The notes under the pieces were generated by a model, which was given only the letters and a program-made list of their open reading frames with translations, searched no databases and was not told the origin of the DNA. From NCBI RefSeq assembly GCF_900101785.1, contig NZ_LT629688.1:620001-684000 (forward strand): a stretch of DNA of 64,000 nt, in the 5' to 3' direction. Shown in pieces: positions 26,186 through 34,489 of this stretch. Made by a program: the position numbers and the translations under genes. The stretch is from Auraticoccus monumenti (GTDB taxonomy: Bacteria > Actinomycetota > Actinomycetes > Propionibacteriales > Propionibacteriaceae). Every line of letters starts with the position of its first letter. Positions within the stretch are counted from its first letter, which is position 1.

Positions 26186-27169
26186 TCAGTCCTCCTCCCG
26201 GGCCTGGCGAGCCAGGTAGGTGATGATGAAGCCGATGGCCAGGATGAAGATGACTACGGCGATCGCCGAGGCGTAGCCCAGGTTCCCGGCGGTGAAGGCC
26301 TGCTCGAACATGTAGGTGCTGAGCAGCTGGGTGCTGTTGAACGGACCGCCCCGGGTCATCGCCCAGACCAGGTCGAAGGTGCGCAGCGAGTCGATCACCG
26401 TGACCGCGAAGACCACCATGTTGACGCCCTTGAGCTGCGGCATCACCACGTGCCAGAAGGTCTGCCAGCGGCTGGCGCCGTCGACCGAGGCCGCCTCCTC
26501 CAGGCTGGCGTCGGTGCCCTTCAGCCCGGCTAGGTACAGCACCATGATGTAGCCGACCTGACGCCAGATCCCGGCCACCAGGACGGCATACAGGGCCAGG
26601 TCGGGATCGGCCAGCCACTGCCGCTCCAGCGAGCTGAGGCCCAGGACGTCCAGACCGGCGCTGATCGGCCCGCCCGGCTGGTACATCACCCGCCAGAACA
26701 GACCGGTGACGGCCATCGAGACCACCATCGGCAGGTAGATCGCGCTGCGGTAGACCCCGATGCCGCGGCCCGGCTTGTTCAGCGCCACGGCCAGGGCCAG
26801 ACCGCCGAGCACCGACAGCCCGCCGAACCCGATCACCCAGATGACGTTGTTGGTCAGCGCGGTGCGGAAGATCGGGTCGGAGGCCAGGTCGGTGAAGTTG
26901 TCGAACCCGACCGGCTCGGCCGCCCCGATCCCGTTCCAGCTGGTGAAGGCCAGCGAGAACGAGTTGGCCGCGGGCCAGAACACCCAGGCCAGCTCGACGG
27001 CCAGCGGGATGGCCAGGAACAGCCACACCACCAGTGGCACCCGCCGCATCCGGGACGCCCAGGACGTCGACCGGGTGCCCGGCGGCGCAGCCGACCCCCG
27101 CCGCGAGGGCGTCGGTCCCCCGCGACGGCGCCCCGGCGCCGGTGCCGGGGCCTCGGTGCCGGTGCTCAC
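26186..27169 (-). CDS. ABC sugar-importer permease (MalF family)
   Basis: This 327-residue membrane protein starts at GTG 27169, which overlaps the stop of the binding-protein gene (GTGA). A ~50-residue Pro/Arg-rich cytoplasmic start leads into six or more membrane helices, beginning VPLVVWLFLAIPLAVELAW. The EAA loop EEAASVDGASRWQTFWHVVMP (split here: EEAASVDGA, then RWQTFWHVVMP) lies near residue 240. This is the CUT1 permease partner of the following MalG-type gene. The same frame is open much further upstream, but that part is a shadow of the binding-protein gene. Confidence 0.88.
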   Translation of the reverse strand: MSTGTEAPAPAPGRRRGGPTPSRRGSAAPPGTRSTSWASRMRRVPLVVWLFLAIPLAVELAWVFWPAANSFSLAFTSWNGIGAAEPVGFDNFTDLASDPIFRTALTNNVIWVIGFGGLSVLGGLALAVALNKPGRGIGVYRSAIYLPMVVSMAVTGLFWRVMYQPGGPISAGLDVLGLSSLERQWLADPDLALYAVLVAGIWRQVGYIMVLYLAGLKGTDASLEEAASVDGASRWQTFWHVVMPQLKGVNMVVFAVTVIDSLRTFDLVWAMTRGGPFNSTQLLSTYMFEQAFTAGNLGYASAIAVVIFILAIGFIITYLARQAREED

Positions 27170-28479
27170 GACTCGAAGACCCGCTCCGCGGCGCTCTGCC
27201 ACTCCTGCAGCACCTCGTCCCGCTTCGACGGGTCGGAGAGGAACTTGGTCAGGGCGGCGTCCGCGGTGGTCTGCAGCGCGTCGGAGGAGTCGCGGTTGAA
27301 GAACTGGGTGATCCGCTCGGTCCCGCTGAGCAGCTCGATCCCCTTCTGCACCAGCGGGGAGAAGCCCGAGGTGTCGACGTCCGGTGACGTGGGCAGGTTC
27401 GACGACGCCGCCCCCTCGATGAAGGCCTGCTGCTGCTCGGCCGAGGCCAGGTAGGACAAGAACGCCAGCGTGCCCTCCGGGTTGTCGCTGCCGGCGGCGG
27501 CGAAGAACCCGTCGGTGGGGGCCTCCTCCGCGGTCGGCACCGCGTCGTTGATCACCGGCACCGAGAAGAAGTCCAGGTCGTCGCGCTGGTCCTCGGGCAG
27601 GTACTGGCTGACGAACGCCCCGATCAGGTACATGCCGGCCTCGTCCTGGGCCAGCGGGGTGGCGCCCTGCTGGGCGTCGTAGGAGGCCATGTTGGGGTCG
27701 AAGTAGGGGATCAGCCGCTCGTACTGCTCCATCACGTCGACCACCTCGGGGTCGGTGAAGGAGTGCTCGCCGGCCAGCAGCTCCAGGTGGTAGTCCGGGC
27801 CGTTGATCCGCAGGTTGAGGTAGTCGAACCAGCCCGAGGCCATCCACGGGGTGGGGCCGATGCCGTTGGCCAGCGGGATGATCCCCTGCCCGGACAGGTT
27901 GTCGCACAGGGCCATGAACTCGTCCCAGGTGGCGGGCGGCTCCACGCCCCACTTCTCGAAGGCCGACTTCTTGTAGAAGACGGACCACCAGTAGTAGTTG
28001 GTGGGCACGAAGATCTGCTTGCCGTCGTCGGCCTGGGAGAGCGTGCGCAGACCCTCCGAGAAGTTCGCGCACGGGCCGTCGCCCTCCCACAGCGGGGAGA
28101 CGTCGAGCAGCAGGCCCTCGTTGGCGTAGTTGCGGGCCACCGAACCGGCGTACCAGCTGATGACGTCCGGCGGGTCGGAGGCCCGCAGGTAGTTGGTGAG
28201 CTGGGCGCGGAACTGCTCGGTGGCCACGGAGTTCATGGTCACCTCGCTCTCGTAGCCCGCCACGATCTCCTCCAGGGCCGCCTTGGGGGCGGTGTCCTGG
28301 ATGGAGTTCTGGAAGACGATGGGGCCGCCGCCGCCGCCGCCGGACGCGCCACCGGAGGCGGCCGGACCGGGTTCGGCGCCGCCGCTGCCCACGCAGGAGG
28401 TGAGGACGGCCGAGGCGCTGATCCCCGCGCCGGCGGTGAGCAGGCCGCGCCTGCTGAGGGAGCTGAGGTGAGTGGTCAT
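27166..28479 (-). CDS. Tat-exported sugar-binding lipoprotein of ABC importer
   Basis: This 437-residue extracellular solute-binding protein has a twin-arginine signal (SRRGLLTAG, residues 9-17) and a lipobox LTSC (about 27-30). It is therefore exported folded and anchored as a lipoprotein. A Gly/Ser linker follows, then the family 1 binding-protein fold: IVFQNSIQDT, TWDEFMALCDNL, PLANGIGPTPW and DPEVVDVMEQYERLIPYF. It hands carbohydrate to the two permeases encoded directly downstream. AGGAGG lies about nine bases before ATG 28479. No ATPase gene accompanies the set. The ligand is unknown, but GH2 and DUF5107 neighbours point to an oligosaccharide. Confidence 0.88.
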   Translation of the reverse strand: MTTHLSSLSRRGLLTAGAGISASAVLTSCVGSGGAEPGPAASGGASGGGGGGPIVFQNSIQDTAPKAALEEIVAGYESEVTMNSVATEQFRAQLTNYLRASDPPDVISWYAGSVARNYANEGLLLDVSPLWEGDGPCANFSEGLRTLSQADDGKQIFVPTNYYWWSVFYKKSAFEKWGVEPPATWDEFMALCDNLSGQGIIPLANGIGPTPWMASGWFDYLNLRINGPDYHLELLAGEHSFTDPEVVDVMEQYERLIPYFDPNMASYDAQQGATPLAQDEAGMYLIGAFVSQYLPEDQRDDLDFFSVPVINDAVPTAEEAPTDGFFAAAGSDNPEGTLAFLSYLASAEQQQAFIEGAASSNLPTSPDVDTSGFSPLVQKGIELLSGTERITQFFNRDSSDALQTTADAALTKFLSDPSKRDEVLQEWQSAAERVFES

Positions 28480-28570
28480 GGGTGGTGGTCCTCCTGTGCG
28501 TCGTCGTTGGCGCTGGCGGGTCGGGCCCCGTCAGTGGTGGAGCGGGGTGGGCAGGTCGCGGGGGCGGGCG

Positions 28571-31500
28571 TCATGAGAGGGCTCGCTCTCGGGCGGGCTC
28601 GGCGGCGCCGGGACGCGGGCCGTCGAGCAGGGCGTCGCCGAGGTCGCGGACGGCGGCGAGCAGGTCGACGGCGTGGGTGGACGCCGACAGCTCCGGGTCG
28701 GTCAGCAGCGCGTCGGCCCGGTCGGGGTCGCCATCGAGCAGGGCCAGCTGGGCGTCGAAGAAGGCGACTCGGCGGTTGCGGCTGGTGACCGGGTCCTCGG
28801 TGAACAGCAGCAGGTCCGGCAGCGAGGTGGCGAAGTAGTCCACCGTCGGGGTCTCGGTCGCGTACTGGTCGCGGAACCGGCGGAGCTCCTCGGTCAGCCG
28901 GGTGGCCTCCTCGGTGCGGCCCAGCCGGCGCAGCGCGAGCACGACCCAGAAGGTGGTCTCGCTGTGGGTCTGGGTGGCCATCGCCTGGAAGTCCCCGCGC
29001 TGGCCGGCCGCCTCGCGCCAGGCCGCTTCGGCACGGTCCGGACGTCCGGCGAGAGCCTCGGCGTCGCCCAGCAGCAGGTGCAGCTGCGCGGTGGCGGCGA
29101 GGGGGTGGCGGGTCTCGCCCAGGACCGTCGGGTCGGGGGTCAGGGCGGAGGTGAAGCGCTCGGCGGCCTCCGCCCCGCGGGCCACGGCCAGGGCGTCCAG
29201 GCCGAGCCGCAGGTGGGCCCGCTCCCAAGCGCCGAGGACCTTGCCCTCCCCGCCCTCCCAGGGCTGGAAGACCCGGCGGCGGAGCAGGTCGAGCGCGGCC
29301 TCAGCCTCGCCGGTGGAGACCATCAGGGAGGCCACCTCCACGGAGGCGTCGTCGCGGCGGCCGGCCAGCTCGGGGCGCTGCCGCCAGGCGGTCAGCCGGT
29401 CGGTCGCCGACTCACCGGCCAGGGCGGCGAGCTGGTCCTGCTCGTAGCGGAGCCGGGCGTCGTCGGGCTCGGCAGCGCAGGCGGCGCGGTAGGCCTCGCG
29501 GCCGCCGTCGAGGTCGCCGCGCTGGTTGACCCGGTGCATGCCGAGGTTTCGCCAGGCCATGGCGTCGCCGGGGACGACCGCCGTGGCAGCCTTCCAGAGC
29601 GCAGCCGCCTCGTCGTGGCGGCCGACCGAGTAGGCCCAGAGCCCGAGCAGGGTCGCCGCCCGGGGGGAGGCGGGGACGCCGTCCAGCAGTCGGCCGAGGT
29701 CGTCCAGCGGAGCGTCGGAGCCGGCGCCGAGCGCGCGGGCCAGCACGGCGGCGTCCTGCAGCCGGCCGGGGAAGCACCAGCGGGCGTCTACCTCACCGGC
29801 ACGACGTGCGGCGGCTCGCGCCTCCTCGTCGCGACCGAGCCCGGCCAGGAGCTCCGCCCGATACAACGACAAGAGCGGGCGGGTGGCGGTCTGGCCCAAC
29901 GGACGGAAGTCCTCGCGCCCCTCGGCCAGGTCGAGGACGGCCAGCGCGGCCGCGGTCTCCCCCACCCCGGTCAGCTCGAGGGCGACGTCGAGGCAGGTCT
30001 GGGCGTCCTCGCTGGGCAGCTGCCCGTCGAGGAACCGCAGCCAGGCGTCGAGCGGGTCCAGCCGGCGGGCGCGGGCCAGCACGTCCTCGGCGCTCGGGTC
30101 GCCCAGGTGGCGTCGGCAGAGCAACTCCAGCGCGGCGGCCTGCAGGTGCTCCGGCTCCACCCGGGCCACGTCGGCCAGCCGGTGCAGGGCGTCGGCGTGG
30201 CGGCCGGCGCGGGCGTCGATGCGGGCCATCCGGTAGCCGGCGGCGGCGCGCCAGGCCCGGGTCCAGGAGGCGCGGCCGAAGGCGTCGTAGGCCTCCTCGT
30301 CGCGACCCTGCGTCTCGCGGACCAGCCCGAGGAGGTAGAGCACCTGGGTGTCCTGCGGGTTGGGGTGACGGCGTCGGAGCCGGCTGTCGGCGACCAGCAG
30401 GTGCTGCTCGGCCTCGGCGCTGCGTCCGGCGCGGAGGGCGCGGAGGGCCAGGCCGGTGCGGGCGCCCACGTGCTCGGGGTCGCGGCGCAGGGCCTCGCGC
30501 CAGTAGGGCTCGGGCTCGCGGGTCGGGTGACGGTAGAGCTCGAGGTGCTGACCGGTGAGCGCCAGCTCCTCCACGCTGTCGATGTCCTCCGGGGCTGGCG
30601 GCTCCGTGGCCGGGTCGGTCTCGGTGGAGGGGCGCTCCGCGGTCGGGTCCGGCTCGGTCCAGCTGAGCAGCACCTCGCCCTCGGAGCGGAGGGTGAGCGT
30701 GACCGGCGCGGTGAGCCCGGCGTGGCGGGCCTGGTGCGGGTGACCGGGGTCGACGTCGACCACGTCGCTGCGCCGCGTCCCGTCGGCGTCGATGAGCTCG
30801 ATCTCCAGCCCGGTCCGGGCGCGGGTGACGACCACGCCGACCTCGAGCTCGCCGTTGACGCGGTGCAGCCGGACCGCCGCCTCCAGACCGGCCCGGTCGA
30901 CCGGCCCGATGTCGCGCAGCGGGTACCAGGTCTGGCGGAAGGTCTTGGTCTCCCCCGGCGCCAGGTAGCTGAAGTCGGGCTGGTTGTCGGTGAAGACGCC
31001 GGCCATCAGCTCGATGTAGTGGGAGCCGTCGTCGGCCAGGTTGGCGTCCCAGGCGTGCCCGAAGGGGGAGTTGCCCCACGTCCACTGCTTCTTGCCGACC
31101 GCGACCTGGTGGTCGGCGACGTGGACGAAACCGAGGCCGGTGCCGTGGTCGTAGCCGCCGAAGAAGTCCTCGGAGCTGTCCAGGCACATGTAGGAGGTGG
31201 GGACCGGGATGTTGCGGTACCAGTCGAGCTGGTCCGCACCCCGGCTGGTCCCGTCGGCGGCCTGGGAGAGGTCGCCGGCCCGGGCCGGGTAGTCGATGCC
31301 GTAGTAGGGGCGGTCGGCGTGCGGGAAGGCGGTGACGGCGCGCTTGGCGTGGTCGGCGGCCATCGTGACGTCGTGGGGGAAGAAGGACTGGTAGTTCTCG
31401 TCGACGCGGGCGGCCACGTTGGCCCACCAGAGGAACGTCTGGGTGCGCTCGGTGCGGTTGTAGAGCCGGACGTCCACCTCGAGACGAGAGCTTCCCGCAC

Positions 31501-32044
31501 GCAGCCGGACCCCGTGCATGCCCTTCATCCGGGCGAAGGGGTCATGGTCGGAGCACCAGACCACGGCCGAGCGGTCGTCCTCGGTGACGATCGTCCAGTC
31601 CGTCGGCAGGTAGGTGGCGGGCCGGTGGTGCTGGGGCCAGTTGAACTCCACCCCGCCGGCCAGCCAGGGCCCGGCCAGACCGACCAGGGCGGGCTTGACC
31701 ACCTCGTTGGCCCAGAACAGGTCGCGGCCGCTGACCCGGTCCCGGGCGACGTGGATGCGCCCGCCCAGCTCGGGGAGCACCACGACGTGCAGCCACTCGT
31801 TCTGCAGGTGCAGCGCCCGCCAGCGACGGGGGGTCGGCTCCTCGGCGATGCGGTGGTGGAACGGCAACGGGTACACCCGGCCCGACGAGCCCTGGTAGAC
31901 GCGGCGGTCCAGGTACATCGGGAGCTGCTCGGGCTCGGCCGGGTCGTAGGTCGGCATGGTCGTCCAGCCGTCCCAGGCGGCCACCTCGAGCCCCTCGAGC
32001 TCGGGTGGGCGCGTCATCTCCGACGCGGTCTCAGCAGTGAGCAT
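28571..32044 (-). CDS. DUF5107 and TPR-repeat protein
   Basis: This 1157-residue cytoplasmic protein has an N-terminal beta-sandwich (about 1-440) typical of DUF5107: LHLQNEWLHVVVLPELGGRI near residue 80, YNRTERTQTFLWWANVAARV near 196, and WGNSPFGHAWDANL near 320. These form a mutarotase-like fold found next to glycan-uptake genes. Residues ~500-1130 are tetratricopeptide repeats: many ~34-residue Ala/Leu/Arg-rich helix pairs such as LLGLVRETQGRDEEAYDAFG. The protein probably recognises or processes a sugar while the TPRs bind partners. It leads the minus-strand operon to the binding protein, permeases and GH2, and is divergent from the AraC gene across 106 bp. Confidence 0.78.
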   Translation of the reverse strand: MLTAETASEMTRPPELEGLEVAAWDGWTTMPTYDPAEPEQLPMYLDRRVYQGSSGRVYPLPFHHRIAEEPTPRRWRALHLQNEWLHVVVLPELGGRIHVARDRVSGRDLFWANEVVKPALVGLAGPWLAGGVEFNWPQHHRPATYLPTDWTIVTEDDRSAVVWCSDHDPFARMKGMHGVRLRAGSSRLEVDVRLYNRTERTQTFLWWANVAARVDENYQSFFPHDVTMAADHAKRAVTAFPHADRPYYGIDYPARAGDLSQAADGTSRGADQLDWYRNIPVPTSYMCLDSSEDFFGGYDHGTGLGFVHVADHQVAVGKKQWTWGNSPFGHAWDANLADDGSHYIELMAGVFTDNQPDFSYLAPGETKTFRQTWYPLRDIGPVDRAGLEAAVRLHRVNGELEVGVVVTRARTGLEIELIDADGTRRSDVVDVDPGHPHQARHAGLTAPVTLTLRSEGEVLLSWTEPDPTAERPSTETDPATEPPAPEDIDSVEELALTGQHLELYRHPTREPEPYWREALRRDPEHVGARTGLALRALRAGRSAEAEQHLLVADSRLRRRHPNPQDTQVLYLLGLVRETQGRDEEAYDAFGRASWTRAWRAAAGYRMARIDARAGRHADALHRLADVARVEPEHLQAAALELLCRRHLGDPSAEDVLARARRLDPLDAWLRFLDGQLPSEDAQTCLDVALELTGVGETAAALAVLDLAEGREDFRPLGQTATRPLLSLYRAELLAGLGRDEEARAAARRAGEVDARWCFPGRLQDAAVLARALGAGSDAPLDDLGRLLDGVPASPRAATLLGLWAYSVGRHDEAAALWKAATAVVPGDAMAWRNLGMHRVNQRGDLDGGREAYRAACAAEPDDARLRYEQDQLAALAGESATDRLTAWRQRPELAGRRDDASVEVASLMVSTGEAEAALDLLRRRVFQPWEGGEGKVLGAWERAHLRLGLDALAVARGAEAAERFTSALTPDPTVLGETRHPLAATAQLHLLLGDAEALAGRPDRAEAAWREAAGQRGDFQAMATQTHSETTFWVVLALRRLGRTEEATRLTEELRRFRDQYATETPTVDYFATSLPDLLLFTEDPVTSRNRRVAFFDAQLALLDGDPDRADALLTDPELSASTHAVDLLAAVRDLGDALLDGPRPGAAEPARERALS

Positions 32045-32082
32045 GGCCTGACGATAGGTCGGCTGACCGGGCCGGTTGAAGA

Positions 32083-32134
32083 GACGATCCCGCCGACCCA
32101 GGTGGACGATCCGATGATCTGGTCTCGATCTGGT
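32083..32134. promoter_or_regulatory. Direct repeats in the AraC/DUF5107 divergent promoter
   Basis: Two pairs of direct repeats sit in the 106-bp divergent gap. GACGATCC occurs at 32083-32090 and 32105-32112, 22 bp apart. GATCTGGT occurs at 32116-32123 and 32127-32134, 11 bp apart. Spacing by whole helical turns is how AraC-family activators bind (two tandem half-sites on one DNA face), so these are candidate sites for the adjacent regulator. TATGCT just upstream of GTG 32151 could be a -10 box for the regulator gene. Confidence 0.4.
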
Positions 32135-32150
32135 GACCTATGCTGCCGTC

Positions 32151-33044
32151 GTGCGCATCCGTGAGGGGTTCCCCGGTCAGCGGATCCGGGTGCTGCCCGC
32201 CGAGGTGGTCCGGACGGCGTCAGCGGACGGCCTGACCAGCCGGCTGCTGGTCACCGACGCCGGCTACTTCCCGCACGCCCTGCACCACGGGCGCCAACGT
32301 CGCCACGGCGTCCAGGGCACCATCGTGATCTTCTGCGTCTCCGGTCGCGGGTGGTGCGAGACCTCGGCCGGACGGGTGGCCGTGACCGCTGGTGAGGTGC
32401 TGGTCATCCCGGCCGGGGTGGGGCACGTCTACGGCTCCGAGGACAGCGACCCGTGGACGATCTGGTGGATGCACGTCCGCGGCCCGGACGCCGACACCGC
32501 GGTGGCCCAGGTCTGCGGCGGGACCACCCGACCGCGGGTGCTGCGGGTCCACGACGCCTTCCGGCTGACCGCGGAGCTGACCCGGGTGGTGGAGCTGCTG
32601 GAGACCGACGAGACCATGCCGAGCCTGGTGCGCGCGGCGGGGACGGCCTGGTCGGTGCTGGCCCAGATCAGCGCCGACGACCTGGCCGGCGACCCCGAGC
32701 GGGCCGAGCCGGTGCGCCAGGTGCGCGACCTGCTCCGGCAGGACCTGGCGGCAACGGTGTCGGTCTCGGCGCTGGCCCGCACTGCGGGGTTGTCGACGTC
32801 GCACTTCGCGGCGCTGTTCCGGGCGTCCACCGGCGGCGGGGTGGTGGAGTACAGCAAGCGGCTGCGGATGGCGCGGGCCTGCGAGCTGCTGATCACCACG
32901 TCGCGGTTGGTCAGCGAGATCGGGCAGTCGGTGGGCTACCCGGACGCGCAGTACTTCGCTCGGCAGTTCCGCACCGTGCACGGCTGCACGCCGAGTGAGT
33001 TCCGACGGCGGCACGTGGAGACGCCGGAGGCGTTGGACGCCTGA
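32151..33044 (+). CDS. AraC-family transcriptional regulator
   Basis: This protein of about 297 residues has an N-terminal AraC-type cupin domain: GTIVIFCVSGRGWCET near residue 55, EVLVIPAGVGHVYGS near 80, and WTIWWMHVRGPD. The C-terminal domain has two helix-turn-helices; the AraC signature runs from SVSALARTAGLSTSHFAALF (about 203) to SEIGQSVGYPDAQYFARQF (about 258) and ends TPSEFRRR. The cupin presumably binds a sugar from the divergent uptake operon and switches it on. GTG 32151 is preferred; an in-frame GTG at 32133 would add six residues. Confidence 0.85.
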   Translation: MRIREGFPGQRIRVLPAEVVRTASADGLTSRLLVTDAGYFPHALHHGRQRRHGVQGTIVIFCVSGRGWCETSAGRVAVTAGEVLVIPAGVGHVYGSEDSDPWTIWWMHVRGPDADTAVAQVCGGTTRPRVLRVHDAFRLTAELTRVVELLETDETMPSLVRAAGTAWSVLAQISADDLAGDPERAEPVRQVRDLLRQDLAATVSVSALARTAGLSTSHFAALFRASTGGGVVEYSKRLRMARACELLITTSRLVSEIGQSVGYPDAQYFARQFRTVHGCTPSEFRRRHVETPEALDA

Positions 33045-33055
33045 CACCGGGCGAC

Positions 33056-33076
33056 TTCTACCTTGATGGGTAGAAT
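33056..33076 (+). promoter_or_regulatory. vapBC operator and -10 box
   Basis: A perfect 7-bp inverted repeat, TTCTACC (33056-33062) and GGTAGAA (33069-33075), with a 6-bp spacer, overlaps the -10 hexamer TAGAAT (33071-33076). The start codon lies seven bases downstream, so the transcript is probably leaderless. Placement fits autorepression by a VapB-VapC complex. Confidence 0.55.
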
Positions 33077-33082
33077 CCCGTC

Positions 33083-33325
33083 ATGGTGACCATGAACATC
33101 AAGGATCCTGAGGTGCACCGCCTGGCCCATGCGCTGGCCCGGCGTCGGGGGGTCAGCGCGACGCGGGCGGTCCGTGAGGCGCTGGAGGAGACGCTCGCTG
33201 CGGACCGGTCTCGCCGCCGGGGGGTCGCCGCTCGGCTTCTCGACCTGCAACGGCGCAGTACTGCCGATCCTGCCCCGGTGCTGGTCGACGCCGACTTGTA
33301 CGACGAGCACGGCCTCCCTCGGTGA
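33083..33325 (+). CDS. vapB: VapB-type antitoxin
   Basis: This 80-residue protein begins MVTMNIKDPEVHRLAHALA, the classic start of Rv0623-type VapB antitoxins: a short beta strand, then helices forming the DNA-binding dimer. The C-terminal part (RGVAARLLDLQRRS...) would wrap and neutralise the toxin. Its stop overlaps the start of the PIN toxin gene by four bases. An inverted repeat overlapping its -10 box indicates autoregulation. It lies between the AraC gene and an unrelated region, as mobile toxin-antitoxin pairs often do. Confidence 0.85.
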   Translation: MVTMNIKDPEVHRLAHALARRRGVSATRAVREALEETLAADRSRRRGVAARLLDLQRRSTADPAPVLVDADLYDEHGLPR

Positions 33326-33717
33326 TCCTCGACACCTCCGCCATCGTGGCTGTCCTCCAGGGTGCACCGGAGGCGGAGCAGATGGCTGCAGCGATCGAGG
33401 ACGCGGACCGCGTCAGGATCTCTGCCGCCACCCTCGTGGAGGCGTCGCTGGTTCTGGGACCCACCCGCCAGGACTTGCTCGACGCCTTCGTGGAGGTCTG
33501 CGGTGCCGAGGTCGTCGCGGTGGACGCGGAGCAGGCGGGTCGGGCTCGCACCGCGCACCTGGTTTTCGGCCGCGGGTCCGGGTCCCCGGCTCGCCTCAAC
33601 TACGGAGACTGCTTCAGCTACGCCCTCGCAGCGACGACGGGAGAAGCCCTGCTCTTCAAGGGCCAGGACTTCATCCACACCGACCTCCGCGTTGCGCTGG
33701 CCGCAGGCGACGACTGA
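33322..33717 (+). CDS. vapC: VapC-type PIN-domain ribonuclease toxin
   Basis: This 131-residue PIN-domain protein carries the acidic residues of VapC nucleases: the first Asp in ILDTSAIVAVL (residue 4), the Glu in AATLVEASLVLG (about 40), and the Asp pair in LNYGDCFSYALA (about 95) followed by LLFKGQDFIHTDLR. These coordinate Mg2+ for RNA cleavage, usually tRNA or rRNA. The GTG start overlaps vapB, so the pair is translationally coupled. All expected active-site residues are present, so the toxin looks functional. Confidence 0.88.
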   Translation: MILDTSAIVAVLQGAPEAEQMAAAIEDADRVRISAATLVEASLVLGPTRQDLLDAFVEVCGAEVVAVDAEQAGRARTAHLVFGRGSGSPARLNYGDCFSYALAATTGEALLFKGQDFIHTDLRVALAAGDD

Positions 33718-33879
33718 GCTCGCCAGACGCAGGTACGCCGCTCAGCCCGTCGACACCGGTTGCTGCGTTTCGGTCGTCGGACGTCGTCCACACCCACCGG
33801 TGCTCGACATCTGACCTGTGGACAACTGCCTGCTGCACCACCACGGACACGAACTTCTTCCCATGGTGGAGGCATGACG

Positions 33880-34276
33880 ATGACGACCACAGGACTCCCC
33901 GCCGATCCGCTCCGACGCCGACCTCACTGCTCGGTGGCAGATGCTGATGGAACCACTCGGGTTCGGCTACCGACGCCTGTACCTCGCCTTCCTCGACGCC
34001 GACGGGCTCATGCTGCCCGACCTGGTCGAGATCGACGGCGTGCCGGCGAGCGCGGACCCGCGGGAGTGCCGACAGCTGCTCACGATGTGTGCGGGCGTCC
34101 TGCACGACGTCGACTCCGCTGCCTCACTCGCGATCCTGTACTGCCGACCCGGTCCTGGTCCGGTCCGCGCGGCCGACCGGACCTGGCCCCAGGCACTGCG
34201 TACCGCGGCGGCGCGGCAAGGGGCTTCGCTGTGGCCGACCCACGTCGCCTGCGACGACTTCCTCACCCTTCCCTGA
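33880..34276 (+). pseudogene. Small hypothetical gene with 5' frameshift
   Basis: The intact stretch 33941-34276 encodes GFGYRRLYLAFLDADG near its start and ends WPTHVACDDFLTLP. Similar short actinobacterial proteins of unknown function have this layout. Conserved-looking sequence continues upstream in the same frame without a start (RSDADLTARWQMLM). The only good initiation site, GGAGG before ATG 33880, opens a different frame (TTTGLPADP). Joining both at about 33905-33912 restores a ~130-residue protein. So either the gene is broken by one base or translation starts internally at ATG 33941, where I see no clear ribosome-binding site. Confidence 0.45.
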
Positions 34277-34434
34277 CGGCCCCACCGCCCGCCATTCGAT
34301 ACAACCTTGACCTCGTATCCTTTGACGCAGCCCATCGTGGTTCAAGGAAACGTCGGAGCCGTCTACCTCGACGGTCCTGGTGGCGGGGCGTCCCGCCCTT
34401 CGTCGCTCCCGGACGAGCGCACCCAGCCCCGGCA

Positions 34435-34451
34435 CCCTCGATGGTCGAGGG
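34435..34451 (-). terminator. Hairpin downstream of metallophosphoesterase gene
   Basis: CCCTCGA (34435-34441) and TCGAGGG (34445-34451) form a perfect 7-bp stem with a 3-base loop, 39 bp beyond the stop of the minus-strand gene. No U-run follows on that strand, so it is a candidate GC-type terminator or RNA-stabilising stem rather than a textbook intrinsic terminator. Confidence 0.4.
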
Positions 34452-34489
34452 CCCGGGGCCGTGGTGCAGGGGTCAGGAAGTGCGAGTGC

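Noticed and set aside
26186-28090. A 634-codon reading of the MalF-type permease extended upstream
   Set aside because: The extra N-terminal part is an out-of-frame shadow of the binding-protein gene; the GTG at 27169 overlapping that gene's stop is the natural start.
28673-32164. A plus-strand open frame of over 1100 codons opposite the DUF5107-TPR gene
   Set aside because: Its translation is Gly/Val/Gln/Leu low-complexity with no fold-like pattern; it is the antisense shadow of a GC-rich gene that has clear DUF5107 and TPR features.
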